Both the position numbers and the translations under genes were made by a program. Positions 63,217 through 64,000 of a stretch of 64,000 nt of DNA are shown here, piece after piece. The notes beneath the pieces were generated by a model that was given only the letters and a program-made list of their open reading frames with translations, did no database searches and was not told where the DNA came from. The stretch is taken from positions 2,046,001 to 2,110,000 of the forward strand of contig CAWJFE010000005.1 in NCBI GenBank assembly GCA_963842125.1, given 5' to 3'. Position 1 is the stretch's first letter. Every line of letters begins with the position of its first letter. The stretch comes from CAWCWK01 sp963842125 (lineage in GTDB: Bacteria > Pseudomonadota > Alphaproteobacteria > Rhizobiales > CAWCWK01).

Positions 63217-64000
63217 ATGGCCTTCCTGCTCGTCGTGGTCGGTCTCGCGCTCCTCGTCATCGGCGGTGAAGCGCTGGTGCGGGGAGCGGTCGCGCTGGCC
63301 GGGCGCCTCGGCGTGTCGCCGCTCCTCATCGGCCTGACCGTCGTCGGCTTCGGCACATCGACGCCCGAGCTCGTCACAAGTCTCAACGCGGCGCTGATCG
63401 GCTCGCCCGGCATCGCGATCGGCAACGTCGTCGGCTCCAACACGGCCAACATCCTTCTCATCCTCGGCATCGGCGCCCTCATCACCCCGATCGCGGTCGC
63501 GCGCGAGACCTTCCGGCGCGATGGCGCGGCGCTGGCGACTGCGACGGCCCTCTGCGTTGTCGCCGTTCTTCTCGGCGAGGTCGGTCGCGTGATGGGCGTC
63601 GCGCTGATGCTCGGTCTCGCCGGCTATCTCGTGCTGAGCTATCTCGGAGAGCGCCGCGTACCTAGCGCCGAGCCTGACATCGATACCACGCCGACAATAC
63701 CGCTCCGGCGCTCGCTCGCGCTCGCCATCGGCGGCATCGCCATCACGATCCTCGGGGCGAAGCTGCTCGTCGATGGCGCGATCGACGTCGCGCGCGCCTT
63801 CGGTCTGTCCGAAGCGGCGATCGGGCTCACCATCGTCGCGGTCGGCACGTCGATGCCCGAGCTCGTGACCTCCGTCATGGCCGCGCTCCGGCGCCAGTCC
63901 GACATCGCCTTCGGCAACGTCATCGGCTCCAACATCTACAACGTGCTCGGCATTCTCGGCATCACGGCCGTCGTCTCGCCGCTCGCGGTGCCGCCGCAGA
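63217..64000 (+). CDS. Calcium/sodium antiporter (YrbG/CaxA family), N-terminal part
   Basis: The gene runs off the right edge; 261 residues are visible. Two inverted alpha-repeats of the Ca/CA family are clear: VVGFGTSTPELVTSLNAAL with GNVVGSNTANILLILG, and VAVGTSMPELVTSVMAALRR with GNVIGSNIYNVLGILG. The Glu in each TPEL/MPEL motif binds the ion. It exports calcium in exchange for sodium or protons. The ATG at 63217 begins directly with a membrane helix. Confidence 0.93.
   Translation, partial: MAFLLVVVGLALLVIGGEALVRGAVALAGRLGVSPLLIGLTVVGFGTSTPELVTSLNAALIGSPGIAIGNVVGSNTANILLILGIGALITPIAVARETFRRDGAALATATALCVVAVLLGEVGRVMGVALMLGLAGYLVLSYLGERRVPSAEPDIDTTPTIPLRRSLALAIGGIAITILGAKLLVDGAIDVARAFGLSEAAIGLTIVAVGTSMPELVTSVMAALRRQSDIAFGNVIGSNIYNVLGILGITAVVSPLAVPPQ

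Overview
The window is GC-rich chromosomal DNA from an alphaproteobacterium, most likely of the Hyphomicrobiales (Rhizobiales). This rests on gene content, not on a database search: an rrn operon with tRNA-Ile(GAT) and tRNA-Ala(TGC) in the spacer, a split pntAA-pntAB-pntB transhydrogenase preceded by a small aa3-oxidase subunit IV gene, an alphaproteobacterial-type acetolactate synthase, and a LemA/TPM cluster. No phage genes, transposases, CRISPR arrays or plasmid functions were seen.

Bases 1-16030 form a catabolic island. On the minus strand lie a truncated cytosine-deaminase-like amidohydrolase with an NMT1-type ABC importer, then a TRAP transporter (DctP-DctQ-DctM) followed by a creatininase-family amidohydrolase. 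Divergent from these is a tightly coupled plus-strand operon: a three-component Rieske dioxygenase (reductase, alpha, beta), an acyl-CoA ligase, a thiolase-like protein without the thiolase catalytic residues, a DUF35-SDR fusion with an apparent late frameshift, a cyclase-family hydrolase and an SDR dehydrogenase. Ring oxidation, CoA activation and side-chain or ring processing of an unknown acid is the likely theme. No regulator lies within it.

Bases 16079-21970 hold one complete rrn operon (16S-Ile-Ala-23S-5S, minus strand) with a strong promoter, a processing stem around 23S and short repeats in its spacers. Bases 21970-33700 hold ilvC, an MFS exporter, two adjacent atypical flagellins that each carry a PA14-like domain in the variable region, ilvN and ilvB (with a leader peptide and attenuator), miaA, serB, nudC and the SRP RNA.

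Bases 33713-50624 are mainly housekeeping: dnaX, ybaB, a degenerate GIY-YIG protein, an SDR next to a GH15 glucoamylase-like enzyme, galE, galU, an EF-hand secreted protein, a glyoxalase, an outer-membrane beta-barrel protein, an arabinose-5-phosphate isomerase, cox IV, pntAA/AB/B and a membrane-anchored hydrolase. Bases 50632-64000 carry a stand-alone receiver protein, recR, pgsA, a cell-envelope group (extensin-like peptidase, L,D-transpeptidase, unknown protein), an alpha/beta hydrolase, a GT4 glycosyltransferase, a six-gene LemA-TPM-TPM-helical-DUF6384-unknown cluster, a small Excalibur protein and the start of a calcium/sodium antiporter.

The most unusual content is the pair of flagellins with a PA14-like, potentially glycan-binding domain. 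Next are the thiolase-like/DUF35-SDR pair in the Rieske operon, the LemA/TPM cluster and the ilvB attenuator.
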